From contig NZ_JACMSF010000025.1 in the NCBI RefSeq assembly GCF_014257025.1, positions 1 to 64,000 on the forward strand: a DNA stretch of 64,000 nt, in the 5' to 3' direction. The notes beneath the pieces are model-generated. The model ran no database searches. It saw only the letters and a list, made by a program, of their open reading frames with translations, and had not been told where the DNA came from. The DNA comes from Streptomyces cupreus. GTDB lineage: Bacteria; Actinomycetota; Actinomycetes; Streptomycetales; Streptomycetaceae. Position 1 is the first letter of the stretch. The number at the start of each line of letters is the position of its first letter. The position numbers were made by a program, and so were the translations under genes. Below, piece after piece: positions 1 to 8,252 of the stretch.

Positions 1-101
1 AAGTTTTGATGTCACTGGCTCGCCTGGGAGACGGGCGAGACGCGTGTTCGTCGCCAGCGAAGACGGCTGTGGGCCCATGCCGTTACTGCCATGATGTGCC
101 G

Positions 102-629
102 ATGAATACGACACCGGATGGACGGCCCATCCCCCCTGCGCATGCTGACGAGCGCGCCATGCTGGAGGCATGGCTGGACTTTCACCGTGCGACTCTCGCC
201 CTGAAGTGTTCGGGCCTCAAAGATGATCAATTACGGCTTGCCGCAGCGTCACCGTCCTCGATGACGCTGCTCGGTCTCGTCCAACACCTGGCTGAAGTGG
301 AGCGCAACTGGTTCCAGCGTGTATTCGCAGGTCAGGATGTGTCACCGGTCTTCGGGGAGAGCAACCTCGACGGTTTTGGGCTCCGGCCGGAACGAGGAAT
401 CGACGAGGCGATGGCTGCCTGGCAAGCAGAGGTCGTCCGAGGCCGTGAGCTGATCGCTGACGCATCGCTGGAGGACTCCGGCCGCCTGTCTGAACAGGAA
501 GCGGGTCACGTCGGCGATCAGGGGGTCTCCTTGCGCTGGATCATGGTGCACATGATCGAGGAATACGCACGTCACAATGGTCATGCCGATCTCATCCGCG
601 AGCAGATCGACGGAGTCACCGGCGCATGA
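102..629 (+). CDS. DinB-like (DUF664) putative metal-dependent protein
   Basis: The 175-residue product has the four-helix DinB/DUF664 pattern. A histidine sits in the second helix (LVQHLAEVERNWF, His62) and the C-terminal helix contains HMIEEYARHNGH, the usual metal-binding positions of this superfamily. Some family members are mycothiol-dependent transferases, but the substrate cannot be read here. I start at ATG 102 because the family fold begins shortly after it and the upstream in-frame extension (from position 6) is low-complexity and unlike the family. Codon 44 is a rare TTA (231-233). It is followed directly by IS remnants, so no operon partner is visible. Confidence 0.8.
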   Translation: MNTTPDGRPIPPAHADERAMLEAWLDFHRATLALKCSGLKDDQLRLAAASPSSMTLLGLVQHLAEVERNWFQRVFAGQDVSPVFGESNLDGFGLRPERGIDEAMAAWQAEVVRGRELIADASLEDSGRLSEQEAGHVGDQGVSLRWIMVHMIEEYARHNGHADLIREQIDGVTGA

Positions 630-678
630 GACGTGCTTGCGCGGTCGGAAGTACCGCGCAAGCACCCGGCTCCCGCTC

Positions 679-837
679 TCAGCCGGCGGCGGCCTGCTCG
701 GCCAGGGCCTTGGTGTGGGCGAGCCGGTAGGACTCGGTGCCGGTCTGGATGATGGCGCCGTTGAAGGTGAGCCGGTCGACGATGGCCGCGCAGAGCCGGG
801 GGTCGGTGAACGTCTTCGTCCATTCATCTGGGGCTGG
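679..837 (-). pseudogene. istB: IS21 helper ATPase (IstB) C-terminal remnant
   Basis: The minus-strand frame reads DEWTKTFTDPRLCAAIVDRL followed by a stretch resembling the IstB C-terminus, ending at a stop at 679. The Walker motifs and everything upstream are absent, so only about the last 50 residues of a roughly 250-residue protein remain. No istA is visible, so this is debris of an IS21-family element. Confidence 0.7.
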
Positions 838-995
838 CACTTGTTCCCTCACAAGAGTTGCTGCTGCCACCTGGCCGTTTCCTGCCCCTGAGGTCGTCGT
901 TGGTTCTCGCGGTAGCACCCTGGTTTTGAAGGTGCCGCCTTGACCGTTCAGGCCATTGAGCGAGAAACCGACGTGGCCTGACCCGGCTCCAGTTG

Positions 996-1166
996 TTACG
1001 CAGGCTCCTCGCCCGGCGGGATGAAGGCGTCGGCGCCATCCGCATCCTCGACATGCCCGTGGACGTCGACCGTGATGGCAGTCGCCCGGCCCTGCGACGT
1101 GATGAGCCAGGCCAGCACCTGTTCTGTCAGCGGCGCTCCTCCCGGACCCTCATCGTTCCAGTGCAT
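996..1166 (-). pseudogene. C-terminal fragment of an unknown protein
   Basis: A 56-residue minus-strand frame (starts MHWNDEGPGGAPLTEQVLAW, ends IPPGEEPA) has ordinary protein-like composition, unlike the shadow frames around it. It abuts the broken 5' end of the ISL3 remnant at about 1170, as if that insertion cut a gene. I do not recognise a family. It may be a spurious reading frame. Confidence 0.3.
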
Positions 1167-1179
1167 CCGCCACCCTCCA

Positions 1180-1895
1180 CCAGGGACCGCGGCCACGACC
1201 TGCTCGGCCCCGGCTCGCTGGTTTACCGGCAGGGCATCACCGAGGGCGCTCCCAACGCGGTGCAGGTCAGCGACCGGTTCCACCTGTGGCAGGGCTTGTC
1301 GAAGCGGGTTGGGGATGTCGCCGCCGCCCATCGCGGCTGTCTGACTGCCGCGGTGCCCGAGCCCGAACCGGCCCTGCCGCCGAGTCCAGCGGCGCCGCCC
1401 GACCAGGCTGATACTCCTGCCCGCCGCCACGCGAAGAACCTCTTCGAGGCGGTGCACGCGGTGACCGACACCGGCTGCTCAATCAACGCCGCAGCCCACC
1501 AGTTGGGCCTGAACCGGCGCACCGTGCGCAAATACGCCCGAGCCGCTACCTGGCAGGAATGCGTACGCGCGCACTGCCGGGAATTGGACCGAACCCACGG
1601 CCTGGTACGTCAGTTCGCCGCCATGCTCGACGCCCGCGACGCCGCCCCGCTGGCGGACTGGCTCGAGCAACTTGCGACCTCCCGTCTCCCGGCTCTGGCC
1701 AGCCTGGCCAAGGCCATCCGCGAGGACCAGCCCGCGGTCGTGCAGGGCATCACCACCCCGTTCAACTCCGGCGTCAACGAAGGCCGCATCACCGACCTGA
1801 AGCTCCAGAAACGGATCATGGCCGGACGCGCTGGGGTCCCGTTGCTCCGCCACCGCGTCATCCTCATGGCCCTGCTCCGACGCCGCTTCCCGTGA
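1180..1895 (+). pseudogene. ISL3-family (IS204/IS1001/IS1096/IS1165) transposase, 3' half
   Basis: The frame has the ISL3 DDE-domain signature NAVQVSDRFHLWQGL, a central basic helix-turn-helix (NRRTVRKYARA), and the C-terminal block (TPFNSGVNEGRITDLKLQKR then MAGRAGVPLLRHRVI). The N-terminal zinc-finger half and the first catalytic Asp region are missing, so about 240 of roughly 500 residues remain. Remnant, not active. Confidence 0.8.
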
Positions 1896-2289
1896 CGGAG
1901 CGTCACCGGCGCACGGGGGCACACCCCTGCGTCACGGAAACCTTGCCCAGGGCCAGCTTAGGTCGTACGCCGACAGTGATGGGGGAGGCGTCCGCGGAGA
2001 TGCGCAGCTCGGCACGCTGCGTTCGTCCCATTCCAGGTGCAGGAAGGGCGCCCATGGCGCCATTCCGCGCCTCGGAGACGACACAGAGGCCATGCGGGGG
2101 CCAGCGCTGGGGCAGATCGGCGGGCATCCGTTCGCAGTCCTCTCCCCGGTCCGCCCGCCGCCCTCCCCTGAGCAGGCGCAGTCCAAGAACGGTACGGTAA
2201 ACGCGCGGGGCATGGGTGATCGCCGTATGGCCACAATCCCTTCGGGTGAAGGGGCCTTGACGAAGGCTCCAGCACCTTCGTGCCCTGGC
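1896..2289. other. Gap without a supported gene
   Basis: No reading frame here shows a recognisable family or a convincing start context. It separates the ISL3 remnant from the hypothetical gene at 2290-2670. Confidence 0.5.
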
Positions 2290-2670
2290 TCAGCCGGTGG
2301 CCGAACAGCCGGGCATTGACGGCAACGAGGCCTCGCCCGTCAAAGTGCTGATGCGCCGACGGACCGCCGCGAGCATCTCGGCCCGGTCTTCCCTGATCGG
2401 GTAGTCGATCCGGTCGTAGCGCAGTTGGAGAGCGGCGGTGCGATCCGGAGACTTCAAGAGAACCAGGCCGAGGCTCCCTCCGGGCGTAAGGTCGCGGTGA
2501 CCGCACAGCTCCAGCGGCAGACCATGGCGCGGGTCGGTCAGAGCCTGCACCAGTTCGGCGCGGCGCAGGGCTGTCTCGGAGTCGTGCTCGAGCTGCAGAA
2601 TCCACCACTCCCCCTCGGTAGGGCCGCGCACATGCCGCGCTTGACCGTGGCGGCGTGGCGTCCGGCGCAT
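2290..2670 (-). CDS. Hypothetical protein, 126 aa
   Basis: The product has a plausible soluble composition with a central segment (LPLELCGHRDLTPGGSLGLV) and a charged region preceding a helical tail (REDRAEMLAAVRRRISTL). I do not recognise the family. It lies convergent-neutral to penR (both minus) with a 67-bp gap, so it could be read through from the penR promoter, but nothing shows a role in the pentalenolactone cluster. Start choice is uncertain because the frame is open further upstream. Confidence 0.45.
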   Translation of the reverse strand: MRRTPRRHGQARHVRGPTEGEWWILQLEHDSETALRRAELVQALTDPRHGLPLELCGHRDLTPGGSLGLVLLKSPDRTAALQLRYDRIDYPIREDRAEMLAAVRRRISTLTGEASLPSMPGCSATG

Positions 2671-2737
2671 GGGGCCGCGTAGTCCCTCGTCGTCGGTCCG
2701 TGGGCGCGGCCGACACGTTCGAGGAAATGGATAGGCC

Positions 2738-3199
2738 CTACCGTCCGGCTTCGGCCCCGAGTTCCGCCAGGCGGGTCAGGACAGGCAGAGCCGCGGCGAT
2801 CGCCTGTCGCTCCGCGGGCGTCAGCTGGGCGATCAGCGGGATCAGGTGACGGCCCCGGTCCTCGTGCCGGGCCTGGCCGATCTTTCGGCCGTTGTCGGTG
2901 ATGTGGACGAGGACGGCGCGTCCATCCGTCGGGTCGGGGCGGCGTTCCACGAGACCGTCGCGCTCGAGCCGGGTGACCAGCTGAGTGAGCCCTGGCTGGC
3001 TGATCTGCTCGGTTGTGACGAGTTCGGTCAGCCGCTTCGGACCGCTGACGGCCAGCGTGTCCAGCACGGACAGCGTCGTGAACGACAGCTTCTGCACCGC
3101 GGGAAGCCGGATGTAGTAGCGGTTGAAGTTCTCGATCGCTCTGGTGAGGTCACCGACATCCAAGTCGGTGTTGCTGTCAGCACGCTGAGTAGAAGTCAC
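2738..3199 (-). CDS. pntR: MarR-family regulator of the pentalenolactone cluster (PenR/PntR type)
   Basis: This 153-residue winged-helix MarR protein is transcribed away from gap1. The recognition-helix region (TEQISQPGLTQLVTRLERDG) and the wing (VERRPDPTDGRAVLVHITDN) are clear. I use GTG 3197-3199 as the start, since the longer in-frame extension runs through the divergent promoter region into gap1. The characterised PenR/PntR repress the cluster by binding the region between the regulator and gap1, and pentalenolactone releases them. Position, orientation and family match that exactly. The likely operator is the AT-rich palindrome at 3219-3228. Confidence 0.88.
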   Translation of the reverse strand: MTSTQRADSNTDLDVGDLTRAIENFNRYYIRLPAVQKLSFTTLSVLDTLAVSGPKRLTELVTTEQISQPGLTQLVTRLERDGLVERRPDPTDGRAVLVHITDNGRKIGQARHEDRGRHLIPLIAQLTPAERQAIAAALPVLTRLAELGAEAGR

Positions 3200-3218
3200 C
3201 CTGGAAATGTATCGCAGC

Positions 3219-3228
3219 CTTATATAAG
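3219..3228. promoter_or_regulatory. Candidate MarR operator between pntR and gap1
   Basis: CTTATATAAG is a perfect 10-bp palindrome in an otherwise GC-rich divergent intergenic region, 20 bp upstream of the pntR start and 110 bp upstream of gap1. MarR proteins bind short AT-rich palindromes of this sort. That it is the PntR site is inference. Confidence 0.55.
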
Positions 3229-3337
3229 CTCCTGATCGATCGCGTGCCGGAGCCTCGTCCAGGCGCACGGTTTGCATTGCACCGCGGCGCAACGGCGCGT
3301 CAGTGGACTTGTAGAGCGCTAGGTGAGGAACACGCCA

Positions 3338-4342
3338 ATGACTGTGCGAATCGGCATCAACGGCTTCGGGCGCATCGGTCGCAACGTCTTCCGTGCGGCG
3401 GCCGCGCGGACTTCGGAGCTGGAGATCGTCGCCGTCAACGACCTGGGCGACGTGCCCACGATGGCCCACCTGCTCGCTTATGACTCGATCCTGGGGCGCT
3501 TCCCCGAGGAGATCACCGCCGAGCCGGGCGCGATCCGTGTGGGTGAGCGGACGCTCAAGGTCCTCGCCGAGCGCGACCCCGGCGCCCTGCGCTGGGGCGA
3601 CCTGGGAGTGGACATCGTGATCGAGTCCACCGGCATCTTCACGAGTGCCGAGAAGGCGCGCTCACACGTCGAAGGCGGAGCGAAGAAGGTCATCATCGCC
3701 GCTCCGGCCAGCGGCGAGGACATCACGGTTGTCCTCGGTGTCAACGACGGCGCCTACGACCCTGAGCGCCACACCATCATCTCCAATGCCTCCTGCACCA
3801 CCAACTGTCTCGCCGTGCTGGCCAAGGTGCTGCACGACGCCGTCGGCATCGACTGCGGCATGATGACCACGGTCCACGCCTACACGCAGGACCAGAACCT
3901 CCAGGACGCCCCGCACAAGGACCTGCGCCGGGCCCGGGCCGCGGGCCTGAACATCGTGCCCACCTCCAGCGGCGCCGCCAAGGCCATCGGCCTCGTCCTG
4001 CCGGAACTCGCCGGCCGACTGGACGCGTTCGCCCTGCGGGTGCCCGTTCCGACCGGCTCGGTCACCGATCTCACGGTCATCACCCGTCGGGGCACCACCG
4101 TGGACGAGGTGAAGGAGGCGTACGCGGCGGCGGCCTCGGGACCGTACAAGGGTTTGCTGTCCTACATGGACGCGCCGCTGGTCAGCACCGACATCGTGGG
4201 CGACCCGGCCTCCTGTGTCTTCGACGCCGGGCTCACCCGGGTGTCCGGCCCGCAGGTCAAGGTCGTCGGCTGGTACGACAACGAGTGGGGCTACTCAAAC
4301 CGCCTTATCGACCTGGCACTGCTCATCGGGTCGTCTCTGTAG
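3338..4342 (+). CDS. gap1: Pentalenolactone-insensitive glyceraldehyde-3-phosphate dehydrogenase
   Basis: The 334-residue full-length GAPDH has the NAD-binding start MTVRIGINGFGRIGRN, the catalytic block ASCTTNCLAVLAKVL (catalytic Cys), and the C-terminal WYDNEWGYSNRL. Pentalenolactone kills by alkylating the active-site Cys of GAPDH. Producers carry a resistant isozyme, Gap1, as the first gene of the cluster, divergent from the MarR regulator, as here. The gene is therefore self-resistance first, although it can also run glycolysis. Start ATG 3338 is chosen for the exact family N-terminus. It faces the palindrome at 3219-3228 and probably heads the transcription unit. Confidence 0.95.
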   Translation: MTVRIGINGFGRIGRNVFRAAAARTSELEIVAVNDLGDVPTMAHLLAYDSILGRFPEEITAEPGAIRVGERTLKVLAERDPGALRWGDLGVDIVIESTGIFTSAEKARSHVEGGAKKVIIAAPASGEDITVVLGVNDGAYDPERHTIISNASCTTNCLAVLAKVLHDAVGIDCGMMTTVHAYTQDQNLQDAPHKDLRRARAAGLNIVPTSSGAAKAIGLVLPELAGRLDAFALRVPVPTGSVTDLTVITRRGTTVDEVKEAYAAAASGPYKGLLSYMDAPLVSTDIVGDPASCVFDAGLTRVSGPQVKVVGWYDNEWGYSNRLIDLALLIGSSL

Positions 4343-4458
4343 TTTCTCGCCGACCCGGCGTCCGTACCACGGCGCGCAGTGCACCCGACGCCACCGATGC
4401 CGTCGGTGTGCCCGGATGCCCGACGAATCCCCTGCACGACGCCGCGAGGACAGACCAA

Positions 4459-5655
4459 ATGAAGGAACTTCCGACGTTACCGTTCGATAACCCATCCATA
4501 CTCGGCATCGCGCCCAAGATGCGCGCACTGCAGCAGGAGGGGCCGATCACCAGGGTGCGGACCGCCGGTGAGGATGCCTGGCTGGTCACCCGCTACGACG
4601 AAGTGAAGGCACTCCTCTCCGACCGCCGACTCGGTCTCAGCGATCCCAAGCCGGTGCGGGCGGTCAAGAGCACGGCCAGAAGCACCATGATGGCGCTGAT
4701 GGCCGGGGACGACTACGGCACCGAGGCCACCGAGCATCCGCAGATGCGCGAGCTGCTTGTGCCCCGGTTCTCCACGCGCCGGATGCGCCTGATGAAGACC
4801 CGGATCGAGCACCACGTGGACAAGCTGCTCGACCAGTTGGCCGCCAGCACTGCGCCGGCCGACCTGCACCGCGCGCTGTCGTTTCCGTTGCCGACCATGG
4901 TGGTCTGCGATCTGCTCGGCGTGCCGTTGGCCGACCGGGAGCGGATCGGGCAGTGGGCGAGAGGCACATTCGACCAGAGCGACAGCCGGCACTCGGTGAA
5001 CACCTTTCAACAGGTTGTCGACTACATAACGGAACTGGTGGTGCGCAAGCGAACCGAGCCGGGCGACGACATCCTGTCCGAGCTGATCGCCGAGAAAGAC
5101 GGCACACTGTCCACTGAGTACATCGCCCAATTGGGTTGCGCGGTGCTGTTGTTCGGCTACGAGACCACCATTGTGCGCATCGACATGGGCACCCTGCTGC
5201 TGCTGCGCAACCCGGCCCAGCGTGCCCTGCTGGCCGAGAATCCCGAACTCGCGCCGGCCGCGGTCGAGGAGATCCTGCGCCTGGCCGTCGGCGGCAAGGG
5301 ATCCAACGCGCTGATACCCCGCTACGCGCACAGCGACATCACCGTCGGCGAGACAGTGATCCGGACCGGGGACGCGGTGATGCTGGCCATCGGCGCGGCC
5401 AACATCGACGACCGGGCGTTCCCCGCCAGCGACGTGCTCGACCTGACCCGGGACAAGCCCAAGTCGCATATGGCGTTCGGGCACGGCACCCGGCACTGCA
5501 TTGGCCGCGTGCTGGCCCGGATCGAGCTGACCGCGGTGTTCGAGCGGCTGTTCCGCAGACTGCCAAACCTGCGGCTCGCGGTACCCGAGGAGTCGCTGCG
5601 CTGGCAGGAGCACCGGATCACCGGCGGATTCGATGAAATCCCCGTTACGTTCTAG
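4459..5655 (+). CDS. pntM: Cytochrome P450 CYP161C, pentalenolactone synthase
   Basis: A 398-residue bacterial class I P450 with the K-helix region, the heme loop FGHGTRHCIGRVLARIE and the I-helix FGYETTIVR. Known PntM/PenM converts pentalenolactone F to pentalenolactone by oxidative rearrangement with a methyl shift. Three residues described as distinctive of PntM fall exactly in place in this numbering: Met77 and Met81 (STMMALMAG) and Phe232 (VLLFGYETT). That makes pentalenolactone, not neopentalenolactone, the expected product. ATG 4459 follows a GAGGA-type ribosome site. Codon 7 is TTA (4477-4479), a rare leucine codon that in Streptomyces needs the bldA tRNA. Confidence 0.95.
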   Translation: MKELPTLPFDNPSILGIAPKMRALQQEGPITRVRTAGEDAWLVTRYDEVKALLSDRRLGLSDPKPVRAVKSTARSTMMALMAGDDYGTEATEHPQMRELLVPRFSTRRMRLMKTRIEHHVDKLLDQLAASTAPADLHRALSFPLPTMVVCDLLGVPLADRERIGQWARGTFDQSDSRHSVNTFQQVVDYITELVVRKRTEPGDDILSELIAEKDGTLSTEYIAQLGCAVLLFGYETTIVRIDMGTLLLLRNPAQRALLAENPELAPAAVEEILRLAVGGKGSNALIPRYAHSDITVGETVIRTGDAVMLAIGAANIDDRAFPASDVLDLTRDKPKSHMAFGHGTRHCIGRVLARIELTAVFERLFRRLPNLRLAVPEESLRWQEHRITGGFDEIPVTF

Positions 5656-5789
5656 TGGCATTGCATGAGCGAAACACAGCCGTCCACCATTCATGGTCAT
5701 AGGTGGCACATACCGCAAGATCGAAGCCGTCGGCCCGCCCGGATGCTTGACGCTCCTTCCCCCACGCACAGTCACGAGGACAAGGAACC

Positions 5790-6641
5790 ATGACGGACAC
5801 TTTCAGTGACTACGTCGACTGCACGCCCCTTCTCGACGACCGTGAGGCCCTCGACCGGTTCTACGACGAGCACGGCTACCTCTATCTGTGCGGCGTTCTG
5901 GACCGTGAACTCGTGCGGACCGCCGCCGAGCAGATGCTCGAGGGCCTGATCGCACTCGGCCACGCCGCCCCCGGCACCACGCTCGACACCCTCACCATCG
6001 AGTCCTTCGAGGCGGTCGACGAAGTGGCGATGCACGACTACGTCAAGTACGACGACCTGTGGAACCACCCCTCGACCCTCAAGGTCTGGGAGAAGGTCTT
6101 CGGCGAGCCCGTCTTCGTCTTCAAGTCGACGACGATCCGCTATTACCCCTCCGCCGCGGGCTCCGCGGAGCCGAGCTTCCTGACGCCGCTCCACCAGGAC
6201 GGCTTCTACATCGGCCCGAACAAGGATTTCCGCACCGCCTGGATGCCGTTGCTCCCGACGACCCGCGGCATAGGCGGCGTCGCCGTCGCCGACGGCAGCC
6301 ACAAGAAGGGCCCGCGCGAGCACGTCGTCACCCCGAACTTCCGCCGCTTCGGCCACGCCGTGCGCGGTATCCCGCCGGAGGAGTTCGGCGTGGACGAGCA
6401 GCTGCTGTTCTCGCCCATGGAACCGGGCGACGTGATCATCTTCCACGCCTTCATGTGCCACAGGTCCATCCCCAACGTCTCGGCGAACCCGGCCGGCATG
6501 CGGATGTCGATGGACACCCGCATCCAGCCCGCCTCCTCGCCCCGCGGGTTCAACTCCCTGACCCCCTGGCCGGAGTCCGCGAAGGACGCCTCCAAGGGAA
6601 TCCTGTCCAAGATCACCGGCACCCCCACCACCACCGAGTGA
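5790..6641 (+). CDS. pntH: Fe(II)/2-oxoglutarate hydroxylase PntH (1-deoxypentalenic acid 11-beta-hydroxylase)
   Basis: A 283-residue phytanoyl-CoA dioxygenase-family protein. The metal triad is visible as HQD at residues 135-137 and His224 (FHAFMCHRSIP), with a 2-oxoglutarate-binding Arg near 244 (MDTR). The homologues PtlH, PenH and PntH hydroxylate 1-deoxypentalenic acid at C11-beta. The triad spacing is the same as PtlH, offset by two residues. It lies between pntM and the exporter on the same strand, 134 bp after pntM and 57 bp before the exporter. Confidence 0.93.
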   Translation: MTDTFSDYVDCTPLLDDREALDRFYDEHGYLYLCGVLDRELVRTAAEQMLEGLIALGHAAPGTTLDTLTIESFEAVDEVAMHDYVKYDDLWNHPSTLKVWEKVFGEPVFVFKSTTIRYYPSAAGSAEPSFLTPLHQDGFYIGPNKDFRTAWMPLLPTTRGIGGVAVADGSHKKGPREHVVTPNFRRFGHAVRGIPPEEFGVDEQLLFSPMEPGDVIIFHAFMCHRSIPNVSANPAGMRMSMDTRIQPASSPRGFNSLTPWPESAKDASKGILSKITGTPTTTE

Positions 6642-6698
6642 TGTTGGCACCCCGCATCCGCCCCAACCGTCCCCCACAAACGCCCGGGTAGGCAGCGC

Positions 6699-8153
6699 AT
6701 GACGAAACGCGAGGGCCTCCCCCCTCTCAAGGAGCCCAACGCGACCCCGGAGCCCTCGGCCGGTACGGAACCGGCCGTCGAGGGGCTCAGCGGCATCGCC
6801 CTCGTGGTGGTGCTCATCGGATACGCCCTGTCCATCGTGGACGCCTCCATCGTCAATGTGGCGCTGGCCTCGATCAGTGACGACCTCCACGGCGGCCCCG
6901 CCGCGCTGGAACTGGTGGTGTCCGGCTACGGCCTCACCTACGCCCTCGGCCTGGTGCTGGGCGGACGGCTGGGCGACGCCTACGGCAGACGGCGCCTGTA
7001 CGCCTACGGGCTCGCGGCGTTCACCGCCACCTCGGCGCTGTGCGGACTCGCCCCGACCATCGAGTTCCTCGTTGTGGCACGCCTGTTGCAGGGTGCGGCC
7101 GCCGCCATGCTCGTACCGCAGGTGCTGGCGACGATCCAGGCGGCCACCGTGGGCCAGGCGCGCGCCCGGGCGATCGGCCTGTACGGCGCGACCGCGGCTC
7201 TCGGCATGGTCATCGGGCAGATCCTGGGCGGGCTGCTGGTCTCGCTGGACATCGCCGGGATCGGCTGGCGGTCGGTCTTCGCGATCAATGTGCCGATCGG
7301 AGTGGCCGCGCTGCTGGCCGTCCGGCGCGTCCCCGCGACCAGGGCCGACGCGAAGCCGGGCTTCGACCCGCGGGGCACCTTGCTGTTCGGTGTCACCATG
7401 GTCTGTGTCCTGGCCGTGGTCGTGGCGGGCCCCGACCTGGACTGGCCGCTGTGGCTGTGGTCGCTGCTCGCGGTCGCCGCGGTGGGGGCGCTGGCGCTGG
7501 TACGGGCCGAACGCGGGCTGGAGGCGCGGGGCGGCTCACCCCTGCTGTCCCCGTCGGTGCTGTCCCATCAGGGGATGCGCAGGGGGCTGGCGGCGATGGT
7601 GCCGTTCTCGGCCGGCTTCGGCGCCTTCCTGTTCGTCTACGCGCTGATCGCGCAGGGGCACTTCGGCTTCGACGGGCTCGAATCCGGCGGAGGGCTGGCG
7701 CCATTCGCCGTGGCGTTCTTCGCGGTGACGCTGTTCACCCCGAGGATCGCGGCGGCCCTGGGCGGCCGGATCGTCACCCTGGGCGCCCTCGTCCAGAGCG
7801 CGGGCCTGCTGCTGCTCGCGTTGGTGATCTGGCTGGGCTGGCCGCATCCCTCCCTGGCGCTCGTGCTCGTCGGGATCGGCTTCTACGGCGTGGGCGCGGC
7901 GCTGACCGGTCCGACGCTGTTCCGGATGATCCTCGCCGACGTACCGCCCGCGCAGGCCGGCATGGGCAGCGGTGTGCTGGTGACCAGCCAGCAGATGGCG
8001 ACCGCGCTGGGCGCGACCGTCGGCGGAACCCTCTATGTCTCTCTGGCCGGCTCGCTGTCGACGGCGTCGGCGGCCGTGCTCGTTCTCGCCCTGTTGGGGT
8101 GTTTCTCGGTGACCGTTCTCGTGATCAGCCTGAAGCTCCCCGACCCCAACTGA
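6699..8153 (+). CDS. MFS drug exporter (DHA2 / EmrB-QacA type), probable pentalenolactone efflux
   Basis: The 484-residue product has about 14 hydrophobic segments and the DHA signatures (LGGRLGDAYGRRRLY between TM2 and TM3, and SIVNVALASI in TM1). It occupies the position of the transmembrane efflux gene of the related neopentalenolactone cluster (ptlG), between the hydroxylase and the dehydrogenase. Export of the finished antibiotic is inferred from this context, as a second self-protection besides Gap1. The N-terminal 28 residues are polar and precede TM1. Confidence 0.88.
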   Translation: MTKREGLPPLKEPNATPEPSAGTEPAVEGLSGIALVVVLIGYALSIVDASIVNVALASISDDLHGGPAALELVVSGYGLTYALGLVLGGRLGDAYGRRRLYAYGLAAFTATSALCGLAPTIEFLVVARLLQGAAAAMLVPQVLATIQAATVGQARARAIGLYGATAALGMVIGQILGGLLVSLDIAGIGWRSVFAINVPIGVAALLAVRRVPATRADAKPGFDPRGTLLFGVTMVCVLAVVVAGPDLDWPLWLWSLLAVAAVGALALVRAERGLEARGGSPLLSPSVLSHQGMRRGLAAMVPFSAGFGAFLFVYALIAQGHFGFDGLESGGGLAPFAVAFFAVTLFTPRIAAALGGRIVTLGALVQSAGLLLLALVIWLGWPHPSLALVLVGIGFYGVGAALTGPTLFRMILADVPPAQAGMGSGVLVTSQQMATALGATVGGTLYVSLAGSLSTASAAVLVLALLGCFSVTVLVISLKLPDPN

Positions 8154-8252
8154 CACCCGCGCCCCTCGAACGGCGCGATCTGATCCAGACCTTCTCCTTG
8201 GCAACGGCGCGCCTTCCTTCGGCGTGCCCGCAGCAGAAGCGGAGACAACCAG

